Origin: Isoperla grammatica
Taxonomy: Eukaryota > Arthropoda > Insecta > Plecoptera > Perlodidae
Assembly (NCBI GenBank): GCA_945910005.1
Contig: OX246738.1
Location: forward strand, 21,957,686-22,021,685
DNA: 64,000 nucleotides
Direction of reading: 5' to 3'
The position numbers and the translations under genes were made by a program. The notes beneath the pieces are model-generated. The model was not told where the DNA came from, searched no databases, and saw only the letters and a program-made list of their open reading frames with translations. Positions 23,501-33,017 of this stretch are shown here, piece by piece. The stretch's first letter is position 1, and the number at the start of each line of letters is the position of its first letter.

Positions 23501-26500
23501 ATTGTTAACTGTATTGAAAAAAAGACTCCGGTAGCAGGAATTTTCTGTGACCTCACTAAAGCGTTCGACTGCATGAATCACGACATCCTTCTGGACAAAT
23601 GTAACTACTACGGCATCAGAGGCACTCAGTTAGCTCTTCTTAAATCTTATCTTAGTAACAGGCAACAAAGAGTTGAGGTAACTCACACTAATGAAGACGG
23701 GACTGAAGTTAAATTCCTTTCTGTCAATGAGAATATCTCTATAGGAGTTCCTCAGGGTTCAATAATAGGTCCTTTGTTTTTTTTTAATATTTATCAATGA
23801 CTTTCCTTTTAATATACTAGACTCTGAACTGTTTGCCGACGATGCTAACATAATAGCTAAAGCCAAAGACAATTCAACTCTAAAACAAGAATCTGAAATT
23901 AAAATTGCTAATGCCACCGAATGGTTCAACGACAATGGACTGCTACTAAACGAAACCAAATCTATAATGATTGAATTTCTCAAAGACCCACGGGTAGAAA
24001 TAAAAACAGTATATAATAGTATAAACAACACATCAATCAATGTAGAGTCATCAACAAACTTTGTGGGATTAATAATAGATAATAAACTCAAGTGGCACGA
24101 CCACATAAACTCGTTAATTAAAAAACTAAACTCAGGCTACTTTGCAATAAAATCCATTAAGTCCGTAGCAAACATTGCAACAGCCAAAATAGTATATTTT
24201 TCTAACTTTGAGGCACATATACGATATGGAATTGAGTTTTGGGGCTGCTCTCCCAGCACCAAGAAAATATTTATACTTCAAAAGAAGGTAATCAGGTCAA
24301 TGCTGAACAAGTCACAAAGGTCACACTGTAAACCTCTCTTCATTAAATTAAATATTTTAACATTCTATAGTCTGTTTATTTTGCAGGCAATCCTAAAAGT
24401 TAAAAAAAAAATTGATACATTACCAAAAAATAAAAATATACACACCCATGACACACGCCTAAAAAATAACATCCATACACATTTTTATTCAAAATCATCA
24501 ACACAGACAAACTCCGACTACACACACACAAAACTTTTTAACAAATTACCAGCTGAACTAAAAAATATAGACTCATTAAACAGTTTTAAATACTCGGTAA
24601 AAAAGTTCCTTATTTCAAAAGCATACTATTCCATAAACGAATATTTAGTGGATAACCTGTAATTATTTCAAATTTTATATTAAATCTATATATTTTGTTA
24701 TTCTATTGTATACGTTTTACTGTATTATGAAGTTTTACTGTATTTCATCTATACTTCAAACTGTGAACTTCAAACTGTATTTCATGTATTGTTTGTATCA
24801 TGATTGTCTGTACATCTGAAAATGCTTGATCCCTCTCGCAGAATGTAGATTCTATGACAATAAACTAATATTATTATTATTATTATTATTATGGTTGAGA
24901 TTTGAAGGAATCAAAATGAGGATGATTGTTTGTAATGTGACTAAGTGGAAACACAGCCAGGGAGGGTGGGTGGGGTGGGGCAGGGGTTGACCATTGACTG
25001 ATGGGATGGGTTGACAAGAGTGAATATTTGAAAAGGACTTTGTGTTAGATTTCGGGTTAAAAAGCAGCCGCACAAATCGTGTCAACAATGGCTATTTTAA
25101 AAGGCAGGGGAAGAATAGGATAGTGTGACGAGACCAAGACTGTAATGAGATTTACAAGACACATTTTAACAATGAGGCTGCAATCAGACCTGCCCTAAAC
25201 CACTCTTCTTCTGCTAAAACTTTTGAGACGGAAGAACTAAAAATAGATGCATCGCATTGTCTATGGTGTCACCGTATTGGCAACGTTGATCTAATAGTGG
25301 TTTAAGTCTGGTGGGGGCTATTATCTAAAAAAAACATCAGTTTTCATAAATACAACAAATAAAACTCATAAATAAATAAATTCACATTTAGAGTCTATCC
25401 ACTCAGTAACTAAACTGATTTGCAGTGGGGGACTTTAATTGAAAGTGACTAAACCAACCCTGTACGCTTCGAACACCATCGACGAGTAAGCGATAACCAA
25501 TCAAAGATCGATATTTCAAATACGAAACATATGAATCAGTGATTGGAAAGTGCGAACACCTGCGGACAAATGCCAGAATCAACAAGGCCGATTCAGAACA
25601 ACGTTGAATTTATTGAGTGCTTCGTTGCTAGGACAGCTCCAAAGTCACCGTTTACTTTTTCCTAAGCCAAGAAGTAATGGAATTGAATCCACATTAGAAG
25701 TTAAAAAACTTCCCCATTCATCATCCTATTGATGGCATGTGTCATCATGAGGCATGTGGCTACTTTTAGCTGAGTGTGCGACTAATTATTGGAAACCCCC
25801 CCCAGAGGGTTGTTGACTGCTGCCTGCCAGGTTGGGAAGGGTTGACATGGAAATCTAAAAATAAGTTATTTTTGGATGTCCCATTTCCATCATTTTGTAA
25901 GGCTAAACCAGGCTAAACTTTGCTAAACCAGGCTAAACCATGTTTTGGCTCTTTCATCTTTCAAGTTTGTATAGCCTAGTCAAGTAAAAATAAGAGCAAC
26001 TTATAAAAATAAGTTGTAGTTCCTGGAAAATTGAAACTGTGGCATTCCACAGTTCCTGGCTGGACAGAAGGAACTATGGCCTTCCTTAGAAAAAGGAACA
26101 ATGCCTAGTTCTTAAGAATGGAACTAAAAAATTCGTTGCTACCCAACACTGGTACTACGTACGGTAGGCTACATATTATAGTGACCATGATTGTCAGGCT
26201 GTGACAGTTGTCTGATGACCCCTTCTACCTTCTACCACCAAACGCTTCTACACTGAGTTCGAAAGTCATCTTGGTTGCCGGTTCAGCACATCCGGAAGCA
26301 CAGCGTGTTTACAAAGTCGAATGTTCAGTAGGCGTGGCCCGCGTGGTCACAGGTTGGTGGCAAACCATGTAGCCGTGCCGAGCCCATGGCAACCAAGGAA
26401 ATAGGTGCTGCGTGTTTGCCATCCATCAAAATGCACCAAAATACCATGTTAATGCCATGTCGGATGTAGGCCTACTGTGGGTAATAAATGATTTGCTACA

Positions 26501-27681
26501 CCTTTCATTAGAACTGGATCAGGAGAAATAGACTCAAGTACTGATCTGGTTTGCAGAGTTCGTAAAGTTGGGTTGTTTTAGGCTTCAAAACTAACTCAAT
26601 TAGGTTGCCGGTCGCCAACACTGCTTTGTATGCTTATGGCATGACCTAGAGCCTAGGCCTAGTCAATGACTACGTATATCACGCAAGTTAAATGGGCATT
26701 GGAGGAAGGCGCCTTGGTTCCAATTGGTTGCAGAGTGTGGCATACACGTCGAATTTACCTCAAGGCAGCTCCGATCCAATATGCATTGATTTAAGTGATA
26801 TAGGAATAGGCCTAGGCCCTACATGTCAAAGCGGCTTCGTGATGCGCGCACGGCCATGGCCTATGATGTGACTAGCGGCTGAATTCGCAGTCGGCTTGGA
26901 TGGGGGCGCTCCAGATTGATGTGATATATGGAGCGGATACCACACTCTGCAACCGACTGGAACCAAGGCACCTTCATCCAATGCGCATTAAACTTGCGTG
27001 ACATACGTAGGCCTAGGCCTAGGCCTAGTCTATGGGTCAGACTTGGTCCCTAGGTCTATTCCTGAAAGTTAACACTTTGTGACATATGAATGTGACATAT
27101 CTTACCTTACTTACTTGTAGGCCTAGGCCTATATAGAAATCACTTAAAGTGAGTTATGTCACAAAGTGACAACTTTCAGGAAAACGCCTAAACTAAGCCT
27201 AGGGCCTAGCCTTCCGGTACACGAGACTATTTGTTAGAAAAACATTTAGATTAGATTAAAATACTTAAAGGCTGCAAATGGGCCACAACTACCCGGTGGC
27301 AACCTATCCAAACCTCCCCCCTCCCCACCCTCCCTCGTCACCTCCTTTTCGTCAATCTATTTCTAAATTCCCTTACTGAATCGCACTCAACAACCTCCTC
27401 GGGCAACTCATTCCATTCCCTTACCGTTCTCTCAACAAAACCATTGAATTTTTTCATTGAACAAAAACATTGGACCCAAATGAAACCTTCAATGGAAATG
27501 AAGATGTGTAGGCCTACTGAAGAAGGGATCCAATACTGGCTGGCTTCGTATAGCCTAGGCCCTAGGCCTAGGACTGCCACCCACAGAGAGGGCTAGGGCC
27601 TAGGCTAGTCTACATTCTTGAGTAAGGCCTTGGGCTAGCCTTATAAGAAATTCGTAATTAGTTACCTGAGACAGGTTCCAT
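7604..27681 (-). CDS. RFXANK: RFXANK-like ankyrin-repeat protein, complete, 6 coding exons
   Basis: Coding exons in transcript order: 27666-27681 (MEPVS), 20861-21060, 19423-19552, 10074-10297, 7774-7921, 7604-7647. All junctions are GT-AG and phases close to one 254-codon frame ending in TGA. Human RFXANK is about 260 residues. The acidic N-terminus is followed by TVLTNLQRGN, a signature shared with RFXANK and ANKRA2, and then by ankyrin repeats (SALMWASAYGQVPTVQLLL, TSLLLAAAAGHHDVVRLLL, NTALMYAAHGDHPHCANELI). It ends with TQTLIENYLLSLLF, matching the family's final helix. RFXANK is a subunit of the nuclear RFX transcription-factor complex and binds partner proteins through its ankyrin groove. 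The length favours RFXANK over the longer ANKRA2, but the two are close paralogues. The short first exon rests on an ATG, phase and donor only. Introns hold a whole ISL2EU transposon and a hAT/LINE/SINE cluster. Confidence 0.9.
8120..8592 (+). mobile_element. LINE 3' fragment with (TAC)n tail
   Basis: A short frame with RIFNRLPLEVRNIQDVKRF resembles the C-terminal tail of LINE ORF2 proteins. It is followed by a T-rich 3' region and ends in a run of TAC triplets (8569-8592). It lies in an RFXANK intron. 5'-truncated and non-coding. Confidence 0.55.
8658..8893. mobile_element. long-palindrome MITE
   Basis: Two arms of about 100 bp are near-perfect inverted copies, running from TTATTAGTGTAGGGTAGA to its complement at the right end. 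They meet around 8770 and can form one long hairpin. A partial relative starts near 38983 (GTGTAGGGTAGAGGCCCAGCG). No coding capacity. Confidence 0.75.
9300..9465 (-). repeat. tRNA-derived SINE-like sequence
   Basis: Read on the minus strand from 9465, a tRNA-like head has an A-box-like GTCGCAGTGGCTCG and a B box GGGTTCGAATCCCAC. An AT-rich tail follows. It lacks a clean acceptor stem and anticodon arm, so it reads as a SINE head and not a working tRNA gene. Confidence 0.5.
9605..9856 (+). repeat. possible second tRNA-derived SINE
   Basis: The plus strand shows an A-box-like GATCCGGTGGTAGAG, then GGGAGTTCGACGAGC in B-box position. About 150 bp downstream is a tail of AATAAATTGAATTGAATTG. The overall order is that of a SINE; the pol III boxes are degenerate. 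Confidence 0.4.
10074..10297 (-). CDS. RFXANK: RFXANK exon 4 (central ankyrin repeats)
   Basis: Encodes two consecutive ankyrin repeats with canonical positions (ALMWASAYGQ, LLLRHGARPD, LLLAAAAGHHDVVRLLLAEGADVN). It is strikingly GC-rich compared with all neighbouring exons and introns. Donor GTCGGT, acceptor TTACAG. Confidence 0.88.
10390..10407 (+). repeat. ISL2EU left terminal inverted repeat
   Basis: AATAGGCTACTTGCATAA, an 18-bp perfect inverted match to 18582-18599. The outermost AAT/ATT probably contains the AT target duplication. Confidence 0.88.
10540..14839 (+). CDS. THAP-DDE transposase of the ISL2EU element (3 exons)
   Basis: Exons 10540-10881, 11657-11966 and 13665-14839 join in frame (609 codons with stop); an internal ATG at 10657 could be the true start. 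Residues 61-112 form a THAP zinc finger: C61 and C66 (WCFVPLC), W91, then CCQDHF. It continues across the first splice into DNWVHYNLVGGAIRMKP. Exon 3 carries a helix-turn-helix of the HTH_Tnp_4 kind (LVTLGHDFGISLSQASRIF) and a DDE_Tnp_4 catalytic core. The acidic triad is Asp at 14330 (IIDCF), Asp at 14555 (MADRGF) and Glu at 14699 (HIERVIRRF). Expected role: nuclear binding of the element ends by THAP and cut-and-paste transposition. All catalytic residues are present and no stop interrupts the model. A domesticated host gene is unlikely because it lies between the element's own termini. Confidence 0.9.
12068..12200. mobile_element. hAT-type MITE, 133 bp, inside ISL2EU
   Basis: Perfect 15-bp inverted ends CAGTGGTTAAAGTGG / CCACTTTAACCACTG with the 8-bp duplication ACCCCAAT on both sides (12060-12067, 12201-12208). 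It sits in the second intron of the transposase gene. Confidence 0.9.
12579..13006. mobile_element. TTAA-flanked MITE, 428 bp, inside ISL2EU
   Basis: Flanked by TTAA (12575-12578, 13007-13010), the target of piggyBac- and Kolobok-type transposases. Ends are inverted over about 40 bp: TCATTCATAATCAGTTTTAA on the left, TCATTCACAATCAGTTTTTA read inward from the right. The subterminal DNA repeats GGCGTAAGGTCTAA several times at each end. Non-coding. Confidence 0.75.
13187..13338. mobile_element. hairpin MITE (AATTCATAGTCGGCCCCTAC ends)
   Basis: Arms of about 45 bp are inverted copies around a 60-bp loop, including TAGTCGGCCCCTACACCTAG and its complement. A diverged relative is at 57540-57680 in the kinase gene. 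Target duplication is not clear. Confidence 0.75.
14840..16275. other. space between the convergent ISL2EU genes
   Basis: AT-rich DNA with no open frame of note, presumably 3' untranslated regions of both genes. No insertion was recognised in it. Confidence 0.5.
16276..18341 (-). CDS. SWIM-YqaJ nuclease of the ISL2EU element (3 exons)
   Basis: Exons 18211-18341, 17359-17555 and 16276-17261 splice in phase to 438 codons with stop. A SWIM-type zinc motif spans the second junction (ECHDCAAS, then GGCKHSIAFLMWLH, giving CxC...CxH). The C-terminal half is a YqaJ/lambda-exonuclease-like domain. It has YGRITASKIYEAA, an acidic helix RGRTLEKEVIE and the PD-(D/E)xK core GASPDAVGDDVVVEVKCP. All expected catalytic acids and the Lys are present. 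ISL2EU elements are known to carry such a nuclease; its exact step in transposition is not settled. It converges on the transposase gene with a 1.4-kb gap. The small first exon was chosen because phase and donor fit and it starts with an ATG just inside the right terminus. Confidence 0.88.
18582..18599 (-). repeat. ISL2EU right terminal inverted repeat
   Basis: Exact complement of the left terminus. It lies about 240 bp upstream of the nuclease start codon. Confidence 0.88.
18600..19422. other. RFXANK intron remainder, no element recognised
   Basis: Contains a G-run at about 19218-19231. A plus-strand ATG near 18684 is followed by a GT, with a short acceptor-flanked segment ending at 19070. 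I could not extend this into a gene. Confidence 0.45.
19423..19552 (-). CDS. RFXANK: RFXANK exon 3 (conserved LTN-x-QRGN segment)
   Basis: Starts after an ATTCCAG acceptor and ends at GTAAGA in phase 1. It carries the TVLTNLQRGN motif and AGQGELTLRDIE, the linker that leads into the ankyrin stack in RFXANK and ANKRA2. This exon ties the N-terminal exons to the ankyrin exons on the far side of the ISL2EU insertion. Confidence 0.88.
20549..20577. repeat. (TA)n microsatellite
   Basis: About 28 bp of alternating TA in an RFXANK intron. Confidence 0.85.
21396..24890 (+). mobile_element. non-LTR retrotransposon (LINE) with endonuclease and RT
   Basis: ORF2 runs from about 21710. It has an APE-type endonuclease (LIAHQNIR, CLSEHHL, VYRSPLG, LAGDFNIN, ISDHCAL) and then reverse transcriptase blocks (NYRPVSILPAFSKILE, CDLTKAFDCMNHDILL, GVPQGSIIGP). 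The frame breaks in a nine-T run at 23777-23785 and resumes in another frame with LFADDANII and the C-terminal region, ending at 24662. A 3' UTR and (ATT)n tail end at 24890. A short open frame at 21321-21692 may hold the end of ORF1. Jockey/CR1-like by general layout; the clade is not certain. The single frameshift suggests a young but dead copy, or a homopolymer sequencing error. Confidence 0.88.
21710..24662 (+). pseudogene. LINE ORF2 (endonuclease-reverse transcriptase), frameshifted
   Basis: About 690 codons read through the endonuclease and most RT palm blocks until the frame is lost at the T-run 23777-23785. The YxDD-equivalent box FADD and the remaining 230-odd codons follow in the other frame. 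One base too many in the T-run explains the break. All recognisable catalytic motifs are otherwise present. Confidence 0.85.
25375..25712 (-). repeat. truncated SINE copy (same family as 42722-43155)
   Basis: Closely matches 42740-43075, from ATTCACATTTAGAGTCTA through GAAGTTAAAAAACTTC. It lacks the tRNA-like head, so it is 5'-truncated in minus-strand orientation. Inserted in the hAT relic. Confidence 0.75.
26251..26628. mobile_element. MITE, uninterrupted relative of 3054-5048
   Basis: The ends CACTGAGTTCGAAAG...GGTTGCCGG and CCGGTCGCCAACACTG match, in reverse orientation, the ends of the left-hand MITE. Its interior matches the DNA around both insertions there and contains a single TTACCCAC site (minus strand). 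Confidence 0.7.
27338..27465 (-). mobile_element. LINE C-terminal fragment
   Basis: A short frame reads GFVERTVREWNELPEEVVEC followed by SVREFRNRL, a typical tail of LINE reverse transcriptases. No other part of the element is visible. Located just downstream of the RFXANK start exon, in its first intron. Confidence 0.55.
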
Positions 27682-28601
27682 TATCTTCTTAACTCAGTCC
27701 ATGAAAAATAATATAATGTAGGCCTATCCCACACTGACAGTAGCCATGATGCTAAATGTAAACAGCTGATGAGACACTGCCTTCGTGTATTGTACCCATA
27801 TGACGTTGACGTTTGACGTTTCCGAAATATTCAAACGATTCAAAGGCGGTGTGTCATATGTTTATACTCGTATTTCGTTTTTCAATTTTACTTTCCAAAT
27901 TTTAATACAATCTCCGCTAGTTCTAGGGCGTAGGTAAGCAGGATTTGGTTGTAGTAGGCCTTATAGATTATTGTATAATTTGTCAATGAATTGCACACAT
28001 TTTATGATTTAGTTGTAGGCCGTAGGACTTTCTACGGGTACGCTACTGGCTAACTGGGGCCTTGGCCTAGCCGAGGCGTGTAGGTGGCCCTAGGCCAACT
28101 TTTGCTTTGGCCTGAGGTATAGCCTAATAATTATATTAAACCTAGTTTTAGATGCTACTCTGAGCCTATGCGTAGCCCTGCGGTAGGCCTAGGCCTAAGT
28201 TCCATGAAGTAGGCTAGTCTAGGTCTAGACCCTAATGTTCGAAATCTAGGCCTAGGCCAAGCTAACTTTTTTGCATTGTTCACTGTCGCCATTGTCTTAG
28301 AGCTAGGACCAAGCATATACGTATTGCAAAGCATCGGTACTCTTTAGGTGTAGATCTAGACATAGGCCTAAGCGTAGGCTAGGCCAAAAAATTGAGCCAG
28401 GGAAGGAAAATAAAGTAGCGGCAATTTCCGCTGACGCTACTTGAAAAATGTAGCATGCTACTCGCTACGCTTACACGTTTTTTAAAGTAGCGCGCTACCA
28501 TCTAGCTACTGAAGAAAAGTAGCATGCTCCTGGTAGCGCGCTACTATCTAACACTGATAACACCCACTAACTGAACAACTTGAACATAGCATGAAATCAG
28601 T
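27682..28601. other. upstream region of RFXANK, no gene recognised
   Basis: Likely contains the RFXANK 5' UTR and promoter, but no TATA box or initiator was convincing. Dense in AGGCCTA words (for example 28186-28197, 28247-28258). Confidence 0.45.
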
Positions 28602-28705
28602 GGCGGCTCGTGATATAAAATAATAGGGAGGCCAGGACAATTCAAGAATGACTAGTGTAAACACTTTAAATTTGCGCTAGTAGAGGGGGGGGTTTGGGGG
28701 GCGAG

Positions 28706-29080
28706 TAGGGCTGGGAGAAAACGGTTAATTTTGTAAACGTTTATTTTTCCGAATTTTTCGCGTTTAAACGTAACACCCCTCCAGTTCACAAAATGATAAC
28801 AAAAAAGTGAGTCAATGTTGTGAAAAAACATGTTCAACGAAATAACATGTTTGATTTAGGCCTATTATAATATTCATTGTTGATTATATTCCCTACCATT
28901 GTGTCCACAGCCATTTTGACTCCACACACTAAGCTATGCCTCGTCGGCTCGTCGAAGAACTGTTACATCGGAAAAATCTGTGAATTGGGTTTTGACACGG
29001 TTAAACGTGTATGAATGTTTGTACACGTATATTTTCTCGCGGGCGTTTACACGTTTAAACGTTTACACGGTGCAGCCCTA
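28706..29080. mobile_element. nested hAT-type MITE, 375 bp
   Basis: Ends TAGGGCTG / CAGCCCTA, flanked by perfect GGGGCGAG (28698-28705, 29081-29088). The interior has several near-palindromic ACGTTTAAACGT-like stretches. Non-coding. Confidence 0.88.
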
Positions 29081-29207
29081 GGGGCGAGCCCCCCAAGGCG
29101 ATTTTTTTTTAAGCGGCATTTTTATACGTTGTTTTAGGTTTTATAATGTAACTTAGGTGCGGATGTGGATTTAACTTAATGAACATTGATAGAGCCTCAG
29201 CCACAAT

Positions 29208-30402
29208 CAACCCTCGAAAATTCCACTCGCCAGCTCGCCATTGGCGAGTGAAAAAATGTTAATGGCGAGTGGCTCTCACTCGCACCATTAGCAAAACTTC
29301 AAATGTCCCGCCCGCTGTACCATGCGCCAGGCCTCCGCGCAGTTACAGATGTCCGCGAGCTCCCAACTTCTACCGAAATAATTTGTGTTGTGGGTGATCG
29401 GTCTTTGGTTATTATGTGCGGTTAACGGTGTTTGGGGGGGGGGAGGGGGTTGGTTCGGGGCAACACGAAGCTGTGGCGCCTGTGACCTTCATAGACCCGA
29501 ACAAAGCCGACAGGCGACGAGGCTCTGGAACACGTGGGACGTGGGATGTAACTGACGATAAAATCTCCAGCATTGAAGGAACAATGCCTAAGTATACGTC
29601 AAAACGTGTTCGTAATGAAAAATGACAATATGTATAATAATTCAAATTAGTGAAACACAAGACAACCGTTTACTTGTCTACGCGATCTTTTTTTCTGCCA
29701 CTTACTAGGTTGAATGAATAGAAAGAACTAAAAGGAAAACACAGCGAGCGGGTGGCTTGCCGTGGCTACAAAATATAGCGCTGTCTCAGTCCCTCTGTAG
29801 CTCATAGACATTTGCGCGCTCTCTCACTGCTTCACTCGCTGGTCAGTTCACCTAACCCCGACTGCCGGCGACTAGTCTATATGCAGGATCGAGGCGGTCT
29901 GAGGTTCCGTCGAGCTGTGATCGTGTAATTCCGCATTTTAACTGTTGGAGGTTTAGCTGTAGGACTAATTTGAAAATCTACAATTTGTAGTACATTTTCG
30001 TGATTTGATAGAGAGCGGCATTCTATTGATATTTTAAACCCCATAGTCCTTCTAAAAGCTTTACTACCCTGAACACTGTGACGACCCTTTTCTGCCTATC
30101 TAGCCACTTGCGAACACAATAGCAAACATGATGTTTTAGAGTGCTTTCTGTGGGTTACCCTCTACCAACTCACGAAGCAAACTTATGAAACACCATGAAT
30201 AGACAAGTGTTAGTACGGATCACCGTTCGCTTCACACTCTGTAGTGCCTCTAAAACGCCATTTAAATATCACCAGACAAAAATTTTGCCTGCGGCGCTTT
30301 TTGGGGGGGGGGGCCTTGCCCCCCCTCCACCCCCCCGCGGTTCGAAGGCGAGTGGCCAGTCATTGTTGGCGAGTGCACCTAACCACGAATTTTCGAGGGT
30401 TG
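29208..30402. mobile_element. nested hAT-type element, 1195 bp
   Basis: Perfect 16-bp ends CAACCCTCGAAAATTC / GAATTTTCGAGGGTTG and a perfect 8-bp duplication GCCACAAT (29200-29207, 30403-30410). Subterminal copies of ACTCGCCA / TGGCGAGT lie at both ends, and runs of G occur at 29431 and 30303. No transposase frame seen. Confidence 0.92.
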
Positions 30403-30689
30403 GCCACAATAACCTTGTAGAGATTTTGTTCACTAAATTTCCACACCACCATTGAGGTATTAGATGTCGCGTTTTTTTAAAATCAGGTCTCCCCTATAGG
30501 CATACTCCTGAGATCGCGTGGTAACGACGCACAAAAACAACGGAGTTTTATGAATAGCAACTCTTTCATAAACGGTATATAAATTCTACGTCTTTCCTTT
30601 ATTGACGCATAGTAATCAGTGATGTTGTCGTACCATGCACTGGCATGCAGGCATTTTCTCTAGCTCCTTTACAAGAGCCTTCTCCTTGC

Positions 30690-33017
30690 TTAAGAGATCT
30701 GAGATGACAATCGTTCTTGTCCCATGCTGTTGCGAGCGTAATTTTTAATTCGTTTTAAAGACGAGAAACTTCTTTCTGCGCCTGCAGATGTTGCTGGAAT
30801 CGTTGCTACAAGTTCGAGCAGCTTTGTTGCTTCAGGCATGGCTACATTCAAGTTATTTTTGTAGAAAAATATTAATAAAGAAGCAGTGTTCTTGGTTGTC
30901 TGCCAAATGTCCTTATCCCCATACAAGACAATCAGCTCATTCTTTAATAGGTCTAGATTAAAGAACCTGACATAAATTTCTGTCAACTTCTGAAATGCTG
31001 CTTGGGGCAAATCTTTCGTATACGTCTCAAATTTAGATACATTGATCAGACCTTAAAACAAAAGCTTATCAATATCGGAGAAACGCAGCTCAAGTTGGGC
31101 AATGATATTATCATGAACTTCGTAGTAAATTGCCCTACAGTTGTCGCGGGCACTTGCCTCAATGTTGTTTCGACAAGCTCGTCGAATAGACGGAGAAACA
31201 ATATCGGACACTTCGAGAAACACAGTGTCGAAAGCTTCTTGGGAACGCATTCTTTTAATCAAAAGTATAGTACCGTCAAATGGGGTTACTTTGCCTACTA
31301 TTTCATGTTTCTTCTGAATGGCAGCCACATTTTGTTTTTGAGAGCATTTTTCTGCACATACGTTATAGATACAGATGTAATACATACAATTACGGTGTTT
31401 TAGAATTTTACTCCCAAGTACTTTTCATTTTTTTTTAAGTTAAAAAGCAGGCAAAGTTACCCCTTGATTGGGGTAACTTTGCCTACAGTTGAAATTACCA
31501 CTAGGCTATAAGAGTTGTGAGTAAGAACATAAAATCGAAATTATGTAACAGGTTTATGAATCCACCTGATTCGCGAATCGCCTTTTCTTCAAATTGAGAT
31601 GAGTCTCTGATGGTTTCAAATATCTCTATGAGCTTGTCTCTAGTAGCCGCAACAGCACATACAGCTCTTGATGCCTAGTTCCATCGTGTAGGTGCATTTG
31701 TTGGTAGACGTGAAGTTCCCAGGGTGTCTAGAACGTGGGTAGTGGGTACGTTTAGTTGATTTTGAAAAAAAATGATGGGAAACCAGCCAAAGTGCAAAAG
31801 AAAATTCTCTTTAATGTTATTGGCTCCCTTACTTAGCACCAAATTCAATTGGTGAGCATAACAGTGTATAAAGATGGCTCGAGGAGCAACTTCCTTTACT
31901 TTTGCCTGTAGGCCATTTAGTTCGGATGCCATTACAGCATTGCACGTCTGTGCAATCAGTTTGTTTTTTAAATCAAACTTGGTCATTTCGGAAGCAATGA
32001 GTTCATTGAGAGACCTTGCATCCCGCCCAGCACTGATGTCGAAAAATCCCATATAAATCTCTCGACACTCTTTCCGTCCTTGATGAAACGAACTAAAATA
32101 GATTTGCGACTTACAGGAAATGTCCGTGGTTTCATCAATCTGCCATGCAAAGAACTTCGCAACAGAAGGTTCGTTTTCTATTTGCATTTGCACTTCATGT
32201 GCAATAGAGTCTGTGAGATCATTTTGGATTGTCTTTGACATTCCACTGAACACTTTTGAATTAATGTTGGTATTCAAAATGTTGTCAAATCTACTCCAGC
32301 TTTCGATGATCTCGCTAAATTCCCCTTGTTAGATGAGGTCTTACTCTCATCATGGCCTCGAAATTCAAGTTCTTGTCGAGCCAATAATGTAGTAACTTCA
32401 ATTAGTCTAGTTAGTACAATGCGGTTTTTACTAACTTTTTCGTTGTGTCGTTGGTGTTGAAGTCGAGCTCCTGCATCCACAGAATGCTCAATTCTCAGTC
32501 TGCCTAGTAACTGTAGCTTCACTTCAGCCTGGATATAGTCCTTGCTGCACAAATGCCTAGTAAGAGCCCTTGAAAGATTTTTTAAATCACTGAAACCTTG
32601 ATTTTGCCAAACAATGTTTGAATTTCCCGGGCACGGAAATAGTAGACACGGCCAACAGAACAGATGCTGCTTCTCGACACTTACCGTCACCCATAACAAC
32701 CTCCCATACCATGACGAACAAAACCCGCGTTGTTTTCTTCCATCCCTCTGCAGCAACGGCATAGCTGGTTTCGGACTTCCGTCTTGTTTGATTCTAATTC
32801 TCTTTCCTCGAAAGTATGTCTTCATAATGGTCGCACTTACAACTCGTCCACAATATTTGACCTCATTGTAGCAAATAACAACACAGGAAGAACAACAGTA
32901 AGAAAACCGACAATCCCCTACAAATGACAAACTGCTGAGAGAACTGGGAAGCGGCCTACTCGGATATTTTCGTGAAAAATCCGAAAGAAAAACGAAGCGG
33001 CCGGCCTCCTCTGGCAC
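30690..33017 (-). pseudogene. hAT transposase, broken
   Basis: Three blocks in order. At 33017-32274 there is a TTF/ZMYM-like zinc-finger start (GRKQRGFCSSWYGRLLWVTV, FCWPCLLF, GFSDLKNLSRALTRH). At 32277-31675 there is the RNase-H-like core with DETTDIS and IHCYAHQLNLVLSKGA. At 31385-30690 there is the remainder, with the C-terminal hAT dimerisation motif (TSAGAERSFSSLKRIKNYAR). The blocks are in different frames with stops between 31675 and 31385, so the copy is inactive. The key Asp of the first catalytic block and the dimerisation region remain recognisable. Confidence 0.88.

Larger units (their letters stand above)
21205..26151. mobile_element. hAT-type relic interrupted by LINE and SINE
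   Basis: The right end GCTACCCAACACTG and internal GTTCC/GGAAC-rich subterminal DNA match the full copy at 55259-56571. The left terminus has lost about 34 bp. The flanks share GTACTAC (21198-21204, 26152-26158). Compared with the 1.3-kb intact relative, the extra 3.6 kb is a LINE (about 21396-24890) and a SINE copy (25375-25712). It lies in the first RFXANK intron. Confidence 0.75.

Noticed and set aside
29412..29660. Open frames on both strands at 29.4-29.7 kb
   Set aside because: Inside the nested 1195-bp element and without recognisable motifs.
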